From NCBI GenBank assembly GCA_002320665.1, contig DCKO01000016.1:3857-66567 (forward strand): a stretch of DNA of 62,711 nucleotides, written 5' to 3'. Source of the stretch: Micavibrio sp. UBA1672 (GTDB lineage: Bacteria > Pseudomonadota > Alphaproteobacteria > Micavibrionales > Micavibrionaceae). Of this stretch, positions 25,375 through 34,611 are shown one piece after another (the first letter of the stretch is position 1; every line of letters begins with the position of its first letter). The notes below the pieces were generated by a model. It made no database searches and was not told where the DNA came from. It saw only the letters and a program-made list of their open reading frames with translations. Position numbers and translations under genes: made by a program.

Positions 25375-26424
25375 TCAGGCTTGTTTTCTTGGTGCGCCTG
25401 CCGGACCGGAGACAACCTGATTACGCCCGTTATCTTTGGCAGAATATAAAGCCTCATCCGCACGTGATATCAAATTATCAAGCTTTTCAGGGTTCTTATA
25501 TTCAGCAACACCAATTGAAATCGTAATCCGTGCAATACTTTCACCTGTTGCCCGATTGACAATATCTTTACCTGCAACTTCCTGACGGAGATATTCAGCC
25601 ACGCGGCGCCCACCCTCCAGAGGGGTGTCTGGCAATAAAATAGCGAATTCCTCACCACCATAGCGACAAGCAAGGTCACGCCCCTTAACTCCGTCTTTAA
25701 GGGTCTTGGAAACAAGTTTTAAAACCTGATCTCCGACCTGATGACCGAAATTATCATTAAAGGCCTTGAAATGGTCGATATCCATCAGAAGCAATGAAAA
25801 AGTATCGCACTCGCCGCTCGCTACCGCTTGAGATAAACGCTCTATCTCCATATCAAAACTCTTACGATTTGCAAGTCCGGTCAAACCATCTGTTACAGCT
25901 TCTTTACGGGCAATTTCCAGATCACGCTGCATGTCTTGCATGATAAGATTTGAACGCTTGAGAAGTTCTTTCATGCTTGCATTTTTTTGAAGCATCGTAT
26001 TTGTTTCGTCAAGAATTCCACCGAGCATTTCGTTTATTTCATCTTGTGTTTTTTCCTCAGTAAGTCCTTTTTGTGTTCTTTTGAGGCTTTGATTATATCC
26101 TTCTGTCCATTCATTAGCCATAGCAACAGCGTCAGAAACATCATTGATAGTTTTTTGTATCTGGCTACCTGCGCTTTCTACAACTTTGCTGTTATTTTCA
26201 GCACTTAAAAACTTCTGGTATATTTCAGAGCACATGTCGTCATTGATTGGCTCTTTATCAAGAACATGATCAATGGCATTTTTAACTTCCGGCTCTACTT
26301 CCGAATAATACACGAACCATAATTTATAATTTTCAGGTGTCGGCATCAGGCCAAAAGTTTCTATCGCAGCCATAGCCAGATCACAAAACTCTTTTGTTTT
26401 TTCGATTGGATGAAAATATGTCAA
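25375..26424 (-). CDS. Diguanylate cyclase (GGDEF domain)
   Basis: The N-terminal ~150 residues (TKEFCDLAMAAIETFG, MPTPENYKLWFVYYS, then coiled coil) match the helical sensor region of alphaproteobacterial cytosolic diguanylate cyclases. The GGDEF domain carries DGLTGLANRKSF, MDIDHFKAFND and YGGEEFAILLP (256-260), with catalytic residues intact, so it should make c-di-GMP. The inhibitory RxxD site before GGEEF reads KGRD, so product feedback may be weak. The start is a TTG at 26424, needed to keep the conserved N-terminus. No EAL domain is present. Confidence 0.93.
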   Translation of the reverse strand: MTYFHPIEKTKEFCDLAMAAIETFGLMPTPENYKLWFVYYSEVEPEVKNAIDHVLDKEPINDDMCSEIYQKFLSAENNSKVVESAGSQIQKTINDVSDAVAMANEWTEGYNQSLKRTQKGLTEEKTQDEINEMLGGILDETNTMLQKNASMKELLKRSNLIMQDMQRDLEIARKEAVTDGLTGLANRKSFDMEIERLSQAVASGECDTFSLLLMDIDHFKAFNDNFGHQVGDQVLKLVSKTLKDGVKGRDLACRYGGEEFAILLPDTPLEGGRRVAEYLRQEVAGKDIVNRATGESIARITISIGVAEYKNPEKLDNLISRADEALYSAKDNGRNQVVSGPAGAPRKQA

Positions 26425-26526
26425 TTTTTGTGGCCCAAATGTAATTTTTCACAGCATTCTTAAGCGCATGATATAGGATAATTCCTAACACGGAATTAAA
26501 AAAATCAAAAAATATAGTTTTTATGG

Positions 26527-27759
26527 TTAAGAAATTGCATTTTGTGCATATGCATAAAGTTCGTTCTTGATCTCGGACATATGCTGAGCTAGACGGCTTT
26601 CATTGAGCTTTGATGCGATAGAAGAAACATCAATTTGAGCATTCTGTGTTGTAACCGGCTCTCCAACGCCTGAACTTGCAATGTGATCACCGACAAACGC
26701 CATATGAGAAGCACCAACCTCCACTTCATATGAATCATTCAATGCGCTAACAACAACATTATTACCGGCATCTGCCAATGCAAAAACTTTATCCATGCTG
26801 GCTTCTTTGTGGTAATTATTTGCAAAGTAATCATGATTTTCCAGAACATCAGTCAAGGCCATTTTAATATCTTGCAATGCCTGAAATTCCGGTTGTTGAT
26901 CTACTGTTTGCGTTACCAACATTTCCATTTTAGCCGATGACAGGCGCGCCAGATTTTCCTGTATTTCATCAACATTTGATCCAGGCGAAAGCACTTTACC
27001 CATTTTTTCAGAATCAAGAGCTGGTCTTGATTGAGCAATTTTAACCATCTCTTCAATCAAAGCACGTTTTTGGTCTCTGTTAAGGTTATCTTTCTGGTTG
27101 GCAATTTGCGTAGCCCCTTCTGCAACAGCCGTCACAGCACCAGCCATACCGCCAGAACCTACTTGCACAGCTGCGGATCCCTTACCGAGGTCACCTGAAG
27201 GCATCATTTGCTTTACGACACTGCTTTTATCCGGCAGATCCAACTGATCCTGAAGATTATCAACAGCCATTTCCAGATATTCTTGAGCCACAGCCTGATG
27301 GTCATCCCAGAATTGTGACATTTGATCCATTTTCTCTTCAGCATCATCATAGTAATTATTTGCCTTGTCATTTTTGATCTCGGCTGCCGTTTCAGCCTTG
27401 TTCACATCAATTTTTAGGTCACTGATATTTTCAGCCTTGGATTCAAAATCAACTTCGCTGTTTTCTGTCAGGACATCTAATACAGATTCATTTGGATCAT
27501 CGTCTTGGAATAGAACATCTTCATTGTTTGAAGTATGATCACTATAAACAGCTGCGGTTTGTGCTTGGGCCGCATGCCATGCATCAACATCCATAGATGG
27601 CAAAAGTGTTGATAAATTATCTTCATATCCACCAAAACGTTTTTCACCGTGATTCATGATGGGTCTGGAAACACCTTCAGGATCTCTGGACCTGAACTCT
27701 GTTTCAAAATTCTGGTTACGCTCACCGTAATTTGCTAGATCCGTTAATGTTAAACTCAT
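26527..27759 (-). CDS. Large acidic hypothetical protein (410 aa)
   Basis: I do not recognise the family. It is strongly acidic, soluble and without signal peptide. The N-terminal half is low in complexity (VLFQDDDPNESVLDVLTEN), the middle is helical and coiled (KADK-, NAEE- and DQMS-type runs), and a glycine-rich patch lies near residue 200 (AVQVGSGGMAGAVTAVAEG). The C-terminal third (QKRALIEEMVKIAQSRPAL) is helical. It starts MSLTLTDLANYGERNQNFE with AGGTGG upstream. A secretion substrate or large-complex scaffold is possible; I cannot say more. Confidence 0.6.
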   Translation of the reverse strand: MSLTLTDLANYGERNQNFETEFRSRDPEGVSRPIMNHGEKRFGGYEDNLSTLLPSMDVDAWHAAQAQTAAVYSDHTSNNEDVLFQDDDPNESVLDVLTENSEVDFESKAENISDLKIDVNKAETAAEIKNDKANNYYDDAEEKMDQMSQFWDDHQAVAQEYLEMAVDNLQDQLDLPDKSSVVKQMMPSGDLGKGSAAVQVGSGGMAGAVTAVAEGATQIANQKDNLNRDQKRALIEEMVKIAQSRPALDSEKMGKVLSPGSNVDEIQENLARLSSAKMEMLVTQTVDQQPEFQALQDIKMALTDVLENHDYFANNYHKEASMDKVFALADAGNNVVVSALNDSYEVEVGASHMAFVGDHIASSGVGEPVTTQNAQIDVSSIASKLNESRLAQHMSEIKNELYAYAQNAIS

Positions 27760-27879
27760 ATTTTATTGCCACCTAGTTATTTAATCTCATCAGAGTCTTA
27801 ATCTCTGAATTTACCCGCAATTTCACGCTCTACGTTAGTATAACGCAAAATCTTCAAAAAACACAAATAAAACATAATT

Positions 27880-29406
27880 TTAGGATTTTAAACCTACCCG
27901 CCTATAGCTGATTGCTTCGGATATTTCATTTTTACCAAGCCTATCTGCCCCGCCGTTCAAATCGGCAATGGTTCGGGCTACGCGCAAAACCCTATGATAT
28001 CCACGGGCTGAGAGCCTGTTTTGCTCCGCAAAGCGATTGAGCAAGTCCTTGGCTTCGGGTTCCATCACGGTAATCTCCTCCAGAATCTTGCCATCGGCTC
28101 TGGCATTGATTCTGCTTCTGGTATGATTCTCTCGGGCAGCAAAACGGTCCTCTTGAATCTGTCTTGCCGCGGCGATGCGGGCGGCAATTTTCTCGGATGG
28201 CTCTCCGGCGGCAATATCCTGTAGCTCAATCACGGACACGGGCGGCACTTCGACGCAGATATCAATCCGGTCCATTAAAGGGCCAGAAATCTTGGATTGG
28301 TAATCAAGCCCGCATCTTGGGGCCTTCGTGCATTCCATCTCGGGATCACCAAGATAGCCGCAGCGACACGGGTTCATCGCGGCGATCAGCTGGAAATTTG
28401 CCGGATAGCGGATATGGGCATTGGCGCGCGCAACCAGAGCATCCCCCGTTTCTAGAGGCTGGCGCAAAGCCTCTAGCGTGGCGCGCGAGAATTCCGGCAA
28501 TTCATCAAGGAAGAGCACACCATTATGCGCCAGAGAAATCTCACCCGGTTTGACCTTTTGCCCGCCGCCAATCAGAGCTGGCTGCGAGGCCGAGTGGTGG
28601 GGTGCGCGGAACGGGCGATGCCTGACAAGGCCGCCTTCGGGCAAAATGCCTGCCAGTGAATGCACCATGGATAGCTCCAGCGCCTCTTTCGGACTAAGGG
28701 GCGGGAGAATGCCGGGAAGGCAGCTCGCCAGCATTGACTTCCCGCTACCGGGCGGACCGATCAGGAGAAGATTATGCCCTCCGGCGGCGGCGACCTCCAG
28801 TGCGCGCTTAGCGGTTTCCTGTCCCTTTACTTCGGATAAATCTGGAATGTGCAAGGCTTCGCCCTCGGCTATAGCGGCTTCGGGGCGGCTTAAGACTTGC
28901 GCGCCTTTGATATGGTTGATCAGTTGCAGGAGATCATGGGGCGCGAGGATATCAAGCTCCCCTGCCCAAGCGGCTTCACCGCCGCAAATTTTGGGGCAGA
29001 TTAAATTTCTTTTATTCTCGTTAGCATAGATAGCCGTTGGCAGAACCCCCGATACAGGACGTATCGTTGCATCAAGTGATAACTCACCCAGCACGACATA
29101 TTCCTCTAGCTCCTCCTTCGGGATAATGCCCATTGCGCCAAGCAAGCCCAGAGCTATGGGCAGGTCGAAATGGCTGCCCTCTTTGCTTAAATCGGCAGGG
29201 GCCATATTCACGGTGAGGCGTTTGGGCGGCAGGGAAAGGCCAAGGGCATGAAGAGCAGCGCGCACGCGCTCTTTACTCTCTGCCACGGCCTTATCAGGAA
29301 GACCTACAATATTAAAGGCCGGAAGTCCGCCCGAGAGCTGCACCTGCACGTCAACCGGCTTGACCTCTATGCCCTGAAAAGCAACTGTGTTCACGCGCGC
29401 GACCAT
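27880..29406 (-). CDS. YifB/ComM-family Mg chelatase-like AAA+ ATPase
   Basis: The N-terminal ~170 residues form the Lon-like S5-fold domain (FNIVGLPDKAVAESKERVRAA, LTVNMAPADLSKEGSHFDLP). The AAA+ core carries LLIGPPGSGKSMLAS (Walker A), HNGVLFLDELPEF (Walker B) and a Cys-rich stretch MNPCRCGYLGDPE. This is the ComM/YifB architecture. ComM is a branch-migration helicase in natural transformation of some bacteria. The ATG abuts the stop of the upstream gene (29407). About 508 aa, normal for the family. Confidence 0.95.
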   Translation of the reverse strand: MVARVNTVAFQGIEVKPVDVQVQLSGGLPAFNIVGLPDKAVAESKERVRAALHALGLSLPPKRLTVNMAPADLSKEGSHFDLPIALGLLGAMGIIPKEELEEYVVLGELSLDATIRPVSGVLPTAIYANENKRNLICPKICGGEAAWAGELDILAPHDLLQLINHIKGAQVLSRPEAAIAEGEALHIPDLSEVKGQETAKRALEVAAAGGHNLLLIGPPGSGKSMLASCLPGILPPLSPKEALELSMVHSLAGILPEGGLVRHRPFRAPHHSASQPALIGGGQKVKPGEISLAHNGVLFLDELPEFSRATLEALRQPLETGDALVARANAHIRYPANFQLIAAMNPCRCGYLGDPEMECTKAPRCGLDYQSKISGPLMDRIDICVEVPPVSVIELQDIAAGEPSEKIAARIAAARQIQEDRFAARENHTRSRINARADGKILEEITVMEPEAKDLLNRFAEQNRLSARGYHRVLRVARTIADLNGGADRLGKNEISEAISYRRVGLKS

Positions 29407-29973
29407 TTAGTTAGCTTTCTTTCCTTGTTTTCTTTTAATGATAAGAAATAATAAAAATGCCCCTGCGATCCACAAAAACAAACGATTTTTAAACAAAATT
29501 TCTATCATCAAGTTAATATCTGCAAATATTAATGCAATCTGAAAAATATATGGCAAACGCATGTAGCTCAAAACCTCTTGCTTTGATACACATGAATTTC
29601 TGACAACAGGCTCGAATATCAAAATTCCATTCTCATACCGGCCACCGATTAATTCACTATTGTTAGAAAAAAAGTTGACCGTTGTAATAGTCATTTCAAG
29701 ATTTTTTGTACCTTCAGGCAAACCTTTCAAAGCTTCTTCAACCAAGAATGTTGCTCTCTTAAGCTTTTCTGGATTTTTAATTAAATTCAACCGTTCTTCC
29801 ATTTCCAGCCTTCCATAAAAGGCAATTTCTGCATCAGAATGCCAAACTAATGAAGTTACTCTGGGAGGAATACACTTATCAATCTGCGTGCGTGCAGGTA
29901 ATTGTGGAGTGCACATTAACATCCCCATTGTGCTCAGAATGCAGAGATAATAAATTCGTTTCTTGCATCTCAA
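29407..29973 (-). CDS. Hypothetical exported or membrane-anchored protein (188 aa)
   Basis: An N-terminal hydrophobic signal (IYYLCILSTMGMLMC) is followed by a soluble domain with a few Cys residues and a C-terminal transmembrane segment (FLWIAGAFLLFLIIKRKQGKK). The orientation would put the domain in the periplasm. No family is recognised. The start is a TTG at 29973 with AAAGG about 10 nt upstream; the next ATG would remove part of the signal. Its stop is immediately followed by the ComM-like ATG, so the two may be coupled. Confidence 0.6.
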   Translation of the reverse strand: MRCKKRIYYLCILSTMGMLMCTPQLPARTQIDKCIPPRVTSLVWHSDAEIAFYGRLEMEERLNLIKNPEKLKRATFLVEEALKGLPEGTKNLEMTITTVNFFSNNSELIGGRYENGILIFEPVVRNSCVSKQEVLSYMRLPYIFQIALIFADINLMIEILFKNRLFLWIAGAFLLFLIIKRKQGKKAN

Positions 29974-30052
29974 AATTAAAAGGCCTTTGTTGCTCCTTAT
30001 TCACACACCCACAAAAAGACTATGACAAAAAAAAATCGTTAATTAAAGAATT

Positions 30053-30067
30053 TTAACGAATTCTTAA
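30053..30067 (+). promoter_or_regulatory. Candidate CtrA-type site TTAA-N7-TTAA
   Basis: TTAACGAATTCTTAA matches the core TTAA-N7-TTAA of the alphaproteobacterial CtrA box. It lies 62-76 nt upstream of the ATG at 30129 in a short A/T rich gap. Such a core is expected by chance now and then in A/T-rich DNA, so it is only suggestive. Confidence 0.4.
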
Positions 30068-30128
30068 GTTTATTTCTCTACTGAATTAGTTTATTATGAT
30101 ATACGACGATACAAACAAGGACATGACT

Positions 30129-30650
30129 ATGGCACAGAACACGAACTCGCTCGAGTTTAACGTTTTGCCATGGAAGACTAACGGTTTAGAAGTACACTCT
30201 ATACTTTCTGCTTTAAGCCGAAACAAATCGCCCGATACACAGGACTTTGTTTCAATACATAATACGATGAGTGATTTATCACCCGGGGCGGCGCTGCTTT
30301 ATGCTGCGCGCTCGATGATGGAAGTTGCCAAAAGCGACTTCCTGCTTTCCTTTGATCCTAAATTCCTTAAAGGGGAGTGCTCAAAAATCATCAAAGCCTA
30401 TAAAGATGAGAGCAAAGGCTCTTATGATCTCTTACAGGATCTCGAAGATTTTCACTCATTACTGGATTTATGTTATTTGTCTTACGAGATGGATTATCCT
30501 TTGGTCTCCGAGATCATTGATATCCTTCGCAAGCAAATCAGCGCGCAAATCGTGATTATGGATGAGGTTCTGGATATGAAAGCGAGCGCCCAAGATCAGG
30601 GTTTTGTGAATAACATTATTCCATTTCCGGGCTGCAGTGTAGAAGTATAA
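30129..30650 (+). CDS. Hypothetical cytoplasmic protein (173 aa)
   Basis: The protein is soluble, with helices rich in Ser, Leu and Asp (LLQDLEDFHSLLDLCYLSYEM, IDILRKQISAQIVIMDEVLD). No family is recognised. It is shorter than the longest frame: AAGG lies 8 nt before the ATG at 30129, so an upstream ATG at 30096 is disfavoured. It is the likely target of the CtrA-like site. It is convergent with the HIT gene (6 nt between stops). Confidence 0.58.
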   Translation: MAQNTNSLEFNVLPWKTNGLEVHSILSALSRNKSPDTQDFVSIHNTMSDLSPGAALLYAARSMMEVAKSDFLLSFDPKFLKGECSKIIKAYKDESKGSYDLLQDLEDFHSLLDLCYLSYEMDYPLVSEIIDILRKQISAQIVIMDEVLDMKASAQDQGFVNNIIPFPGCSVEV

Positions 30651-30656
30651 GCTCTC

Positions 30657-31019
30657 TTATTTAGAAACCATTGGGCCAATCTTTTTTCCGCCTAGCAGAT
30701 GCAAGTGAAAGTGCGGCACTTCCTGCCCGCCATTCAGGCCGGTATTGGCAATACTGCGAAAGCCCTCAGATACGATATTTTGCTCGGAGACTATTGTTTC
30801 AACGGCAGAGAAAAATGCTTTTAGCTCTTCGGGCGAGGCTTTTGCCCCGAAATCGACAATCGAAACATACTTCCCCTTTGGAATTACTAAAATATGAACT
30901 GGCGCTTGGGGTGATATATCCTTAAAGGCCAGAACATGGTCATCTTCATAGACTTTATCGCAAGGGATTTCCCCTCTTAGGATTTTTGCAAAGATATTAT
31001 TATCATCATATTCAGGCAT
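30657..31019 (-). CDS. HIT (histidine triad) family hydrolase, HINT-like
   Basis: A 120-aa HIT protein. ILRGEIPCDKVYEDD near the start and PHFHLHLLGG (His103, His105, His107) near the end are the family signatures. It should bind nucleotides and hydrolyse AMP-linked amides or similar. AAGGATAAACC lies before the ATG. It is 24 nt upstream of the SDR gene's stop, and the two are in the same direction, probably one transcript. Confidence 0.96.
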   Translation of the reverse strand: MPEYDDNNIFAKILRGEIPCDKVYEDDHVLAFKDISPQAPVHILVIPKGKYVSIVDFGAKASPEELKAFFSAVETIVSEQNIVSEGFRSIANTGLNGGQEVPHFHLHLLGGKKIGPMVSK

Positions 31020-31043
31020 CGGTTTATCCTTCTTATTCAGTCA

Positions 31044-31949
31044 TTAAACTACATTTCTTTGAGATATAATCTCTTGATTTTCTGCTTCAAGACACGCCCT
31101 CAGGCCGTCTTTATAGGTTGGATATTTGAGGCTCACACCTAGCTCGTTTTTGATTTTATCATTTTTGACGCGCTTGTTATCTTTATAAAAACTCAGCGTA
31201 ATTGGTGCGAGGTCAGCCTTTTCGATCGGGATAAGAGGCGGCGATTCTATGCCGATAAGCTGGCAGGCATAATCAATAACCTCATGACTGGGCGCAGGAT
31301 AATCATCGCAGATATTATAAATTTCTCCGCCCTTTGGATTTTCCATTGAGACCTTAATGACTTGAGCAATATCCTCGACATGAATGCGGTTAAAAGCATG
31401 ACCAGGTTTATCGATACGGCGCGCCAATCCTGCACGGATAGAATCTAATGCGCTACGCCCCGGCCCATAAATACCGGCCAACCTGAAAATATGGACAGGG
31501 ATATTATATTGCTTGAATAATGACAGCCATTGCTGCTCGGCCTTCCAACGACGAGAACCGCGCTTAGTAGAGGGACGCGCTTCCGAAGTTTCATCAACCG
31601 GACCACCGTTACGATCACCATAGGCTCCCGTAGTGGACAAATACCCAACCCATTCAAGTTTCGGCAATTCGATAATATCTTGCAGATATTGATTAAAGCA
31701 CGGATCACCTTCACTATCAGGGGGAATCGAAATCAGCAAATGTGTTACATCCCCCAAAATGAATAAGGGGTCAGGCAAGGGCACATCAAAATCAAAGATA
31801 TAGGATTTTATCCCCTGCTCTCGCAATTCTCTTTTCTTGTCATGATCCCGTGTTGTGCCGGATATCTTCCACCCTTCTGATGGGGAAAGCTCCCTCATAA
31901 GGTAGTCGCAACTATATCCATATCCAAAACAAAATAGATGTTTTTTCAT
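31044..31949 (-). CDS. YeeZ-like NAD(P)-dependent SDR/epimerase
   Basis: A 301-aa atypical SDR. The start MKKHLFCFGYGYSCDYLM has the glycine-rich turn, and GYLSTTGAYGDRNGG, RLAGIYGPGRSALD and HVEDIAQVI are typical of YeeZ-like and extended SDR proteins. The YxxxK motif is not obvious, as is common in this group. Function is unknown; some relatives act on sugar nucleotides. It lies upstream of the HIT gene in the same direction. Confidence 0.88.
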   Translation of the reverse strand: MKKHLFCFGYGYSCDYLMRELSPSEGWKISGTTRDHDKKRELREQGIKSYIFDFDVPLPDPLFILGDVTHLLISIPPDSEGDPCFNQYLQDIIELPKLEWVGYLSTTGAYGDRNGGPVDETSEARPSTKRGSRRWKAEQQWLSLFKQYNIPVHIFRLAGIYGPGRSALDSIRAGLARRIDKPGHAFNRIHVEDIAQVIKVSMENPKGGEIYNICDDYPAPSHEVIDYACQLIGIESPPLIPIEKADLAPITLSFYKDNKRVKNDKIKNELGVSLKYPTYKDGLRACLEAENQEIISQRNVV

Positions 31950-31973
31950 TTCACCATTCCCGCTTATTATTTC

Positions 31974-32639
31974 TCACGCGCTTTTTGCGTAAGGTAACAC
32001 TCTTTTGACGCCCGGAATATCTTCTTCTAAAATTTCCTGAAAACTCTCCCTGGCTTTTACCTTTTCATACCAGTTTCTGGCGGCCTTATGTTCATCCCAC
32101 GGCACATCACCAATATAATCAATACTTGATAAATGAGATACAGCAGCAATGTCAGCCAGAGAAAATTCAGGCCCAGCCAAATACTCTCTGCGCTGCGTCA
32201 AAAATCCAATATAATCAAGATGGTAGTGAATGTTTGTTAGACCTGCCCTTACCGAAGGTCCGTGAGGTTCGCCCATATTCAAAAAGCTTTTCGTAACCTT
32301 CTCACCCAAGAGGTGATCGGTCACTTCAGAGCTGAACTTACGATCAAACCAGTTGATTAAACGACGCGTTTCAGCTCTTTGAACGGGGTCTTTTCCAATC
32401 AGGCATGCTTGCTCGTATATTTCATCAAGATATTCGCAGATCACAAGAGAATTAGCTAATATAGTCCCGTCCTCTTCAACCAGAACAGGCACATCGCCTG
32501 CCGGATTCATGATTAGAAATTCGGTTCGTCTTTCCCAGACTTTCTCTAGTTTTAGCTCATATTCCAGCCCTTTTTCATTCAACGCAACACGAACTTTGCG
32601 CGAAAAAGGATGCAGCCAAAAATGATAAAGAATTCTCAT
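31974..32639 (-). CDS. Glutathione S-transferase family protein
   Basis: The N-terminal thioredoxin-fold domain (MRILYHFWLHPFSRKVRVAL, NPAGDVPVLVEEDGT, SLVICEYLDE) and the C-terminal helical domain (SLADIAAVSHLSSIDYIG) match GSTs. 221 aa. The substrate is unknown. It is 24 nt upstream of the SDR gene start in the same direction, so the group GST-SDR-HIT may be an operon. Confidence 0.94.
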   Translation of the reverse strand: MRILYHFWLHPFSRKVRVALNEKGLEYELKLEKVWERRTEFLIMNPAGDVPVLVEEDGTILANSLVICEYLDEIYEQACLIGKDPVQRAETRRLINWFDRKFSSEVTDHLLGEKVTKSFLNMGEPHGPSVRAGLTNIHYHLDYIGFLTQRREYLAGPEFSLADIAAVSHLSSIDYIGDVPWDEHKAARNWYEKVKARESFQEILEEDIPGVKRVLPYAKSA

Positions 32640-32743
32640 AAAAAACAGTCTAACTTACTGTTTCCAATATGCAAAGCGGAATACGGGCACGCTAACAACA
32701 AAATAACGATAAGCACTATAACCCATTGTTATTCAACGGTTTA

Positions 32744-33967
32744 TTATTGTGCATGCGCCTGAAGATTTATTGTGAGCGAAACTTCATTTTCTATCGTATC
32801 TGTTTTTTTCCATTCACCCTGACCAACACCGAAATCGAGCCTATTTAAGACAATTTCAGCTTTCATTACAGCATCTTGCTGGCTATTGCTTTCCTCAATT
32901 AGCAATTCAAATGGTAAGGTAATCGGCATCGTTACGCCGCGAATCGATAGTTCGCCATTCGAGATAAATTTATTTGACTCTTCTGCCTTTTCGAAACTCT
33001 TTGATTCAAAAATGATATACGGAAATTCTTTAGCATAAAACCAATCTTCGGATTGCGCCTGAGCATCACGATCGCTACTGCCTGTCTCTAAAGTCGCCAC
33101 TGGAATTTTAATATATACAGAGCTTTGATCCAAAAATTCAGGATCAAAGAAAATATCGCCTGCGATATCGCTAAAATGACCAGAAAACGGTGCGCCGCTT
33201 TGTACAACACTAATATTGATTATACTGGCTTCTTGATCAACATCCCAAGCGGTTACTGAAGCTGTTTTAATTTTATCAGACACAGTTTTTAGCTCAGCCC
33301 TTTCCTCATGTGCATCTTCTTCGTGCTCACGATGCTCCTCTTCACTTAATTCATGCAACACTTCTTCGCCGGCCTTATACACTGAAGGCGCAAATAATAA
33401 TGCGACAGCTAATGTCAAAAATATACCGGCCTTCATTCCAAATGATGGCGAAGTCATACGCTTAAGTGTTTCATCACGATCAATAAAATGATGTTTTAAT
33501 GCCCCAAGAATGTGCAATCCGACAATCGCTATCAGGCAAAGCGCCATGATCTCGTGCGCCTCTTCACTAAGCTCGAAGAGGTTTTCATTTTTTGTCGTAA
33601 TCGGGGGCAAAGTAAGGCCAAAAAACTTAACAGGGAAATCACCAGCCGAAGACATGATCCAGCCACTTAACGGTATCGCCAAAAGTGCGAGATAAAGCAA
33701 AACATGGACCAGGTGAGAAAGCCCCTTTTCCCAAGACTTATGGGTTGGAAGAGATTTCGGCTTTCCCTTTATCACGAGCATTGCAATTCGCAACACCAGC
33801 AAAATCAGGACCAAAATTCCAAATGATTTATGCAGGTTATAGAGCTGAATTTTATCATCACTATACTCCATTGCGGTCATATTAAAACCCACGAGCAACA
33901 GCACAAAAATAATAAGTGCCGTTGCCCAATGGATTAGTTTCGATAGCTTATGATAGCTTTGTTGCAT
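32744..33967 (-). CDS. Cytochrome b561-YceI fusion protein
   Basis: Residues 1-175 are a cytochrome b561 domain with four helices and haem-ligand histidines (His13, His46 and later His152/His160). A further helix lies at about 184-200. A His/Glu-rich linker (about 207-226, ELSEEEHREHEED) leads to a periplasmic YceI-like domain (about 235-405: FSGHFSDIAGDIFFDPEF, FPYIIFESKSFEK, RLDFGVGQGEW), a lipid-binding lipocalin-like fold. The gene is 6 nt after the YceI gene in the same direction. The fusion joins electron transfer and an isoprenoid/quinone-binding domain; physiological role is not known. Confidence 0.9.
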   Translation of the reverse strand: MQQSYHKLSKLIHWATALIIFVLLLVGFNMTAMEYSDDKIQLYNLHKSFGILVLILLVLRIAMLVIKGKPKSLPTHKSWEKGLSHLVHVLLYLALLAIPLSGWIMSSAGDFPVKFFGLTLPPITTKNENLFELSEEAHEIMALCLIAIVGLHILGALKHHFIDRDETLKRMTSPSFGMKAGIFLTLAVALLFAPSVYKAGEEVLHELSEEEHREHEEDAHEERAELKTVSDKIKTASVTAWDVDQEASIINISVVQSGAPFSGHFSDIAGDIFFDPEFLDQSSVYIKIPVATLETGSSDRDAQAQSEDWFYAKEFPYIIFESKSFEKAEESNKFISNGELSIRGVTMPITLPFELLIEESNSQQDAVMKAEIVLNRLDFGVGQGEWKKTDTIENEVSLTINLQAHAQ

Positions 33968-33973
33968 ATGATA

Positions 33974-34576
33974 TTACTGTTCTTCTTTACGAATGCCTTC
34001 AACTTCAATGCGGATTTCAACATCGTCTCCGATTGCAGGCAAACCGTAATTCATACCAAATTCTGAGCGTTTTAGATTGGCTGTAGCAGAAAAACCGCTT
34101 ACGAATTTACCACTAAAGGGATGCTTATCTGATTTGTTATGTGTCACATTCAACGTTACAGGCTTGGTGACACCAAGCAATGTCAGGTCACCTGTAATTT
34201 CTGCAGTATTATCTCCGGTCACATTAACTCCTGTGCTCTTGAATGTCATTTCAGGGAATTTTTCGACATTGAAAAAATCCTCATTTTTCATATGCGCGTC
34301 CCATTTTTCATCATCCATATCAATACTAGCAGTATCAATAGTAACTTCTACGGATGAATTTTCGGGGTTTTTGCGATCAAGAATATAATGACCACCAAAA
34401 TCAGTAAATTCGCCCTCAGACTTTGAAAAACCAACATGGTCTACAAAAAATATGATTTGAGTATGGACTGTATCAAACTCGTAATGTTCCGGTCCTGTTT
34501 TCGTATCTTCTGCAAAAGCCGGACTTGCCGTAGCGCCACATAAAATAGCCATGATTGTTAAAATCAGTTTCTTCAT
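33974..34576 (-). CDS. YceI family periplasmic protein
   Basis: A Sec signal ends near SPAFAED. The YceI fold is clear: YEFDTVHTQIIFFVDHVGFS, FTDFGGHYILD, KFPEMTFKSTGV, GDLTLLGVTKPVTLNV. Relatives bind isoprenoid quinones or polyprenoids. The ATG at 34576 has AAGGAG 6 nt upstream; a longer frame to 34597 is disfavoured. It precedes the b561-YceI fusion, whose C-terminal domain is its paralogue, so the pair likely works together. Confidence 0.95.
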   Translation of the reverse strand: MKKLILTIMAILCGATASPAFAEDTKTGPEHYEFDTVHTQIIFFVDHVGFSKSEGEFTDFGGHYILDRKNPENSSVEVTIDTASIDMDDEKWDAHMKNEDFFNVEKFPEMTFKSTGVNVTGDNTAEITGDLTLLGVTKPVTLNVTHNKSDKHPFSGKFVSGFSATANLKRSEFGMNYGLPAIGDDVEIRIEVEGIRKEEQ

Positions 34577-34611
34577 TTCTTTCTCCTTGTTCTTCACACA
34601 ATTAATTAACG

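Noticed and set aside
28421..29029. 202-codon plus-strand frame opposite the ComM-type gene
   Set aside because: It mirrors a GC-rich part of an intact AAA+ gene and has a biased Arg/Ser/Pro composition; a shadow frame.
34598..34611. TTAACGTTAA palindrome between the YceI gene and the small membrane gene
   Set aside because: The spacing does not fit CtrA or FNR sites and A/T-rich palindromes of this size arise by chance.
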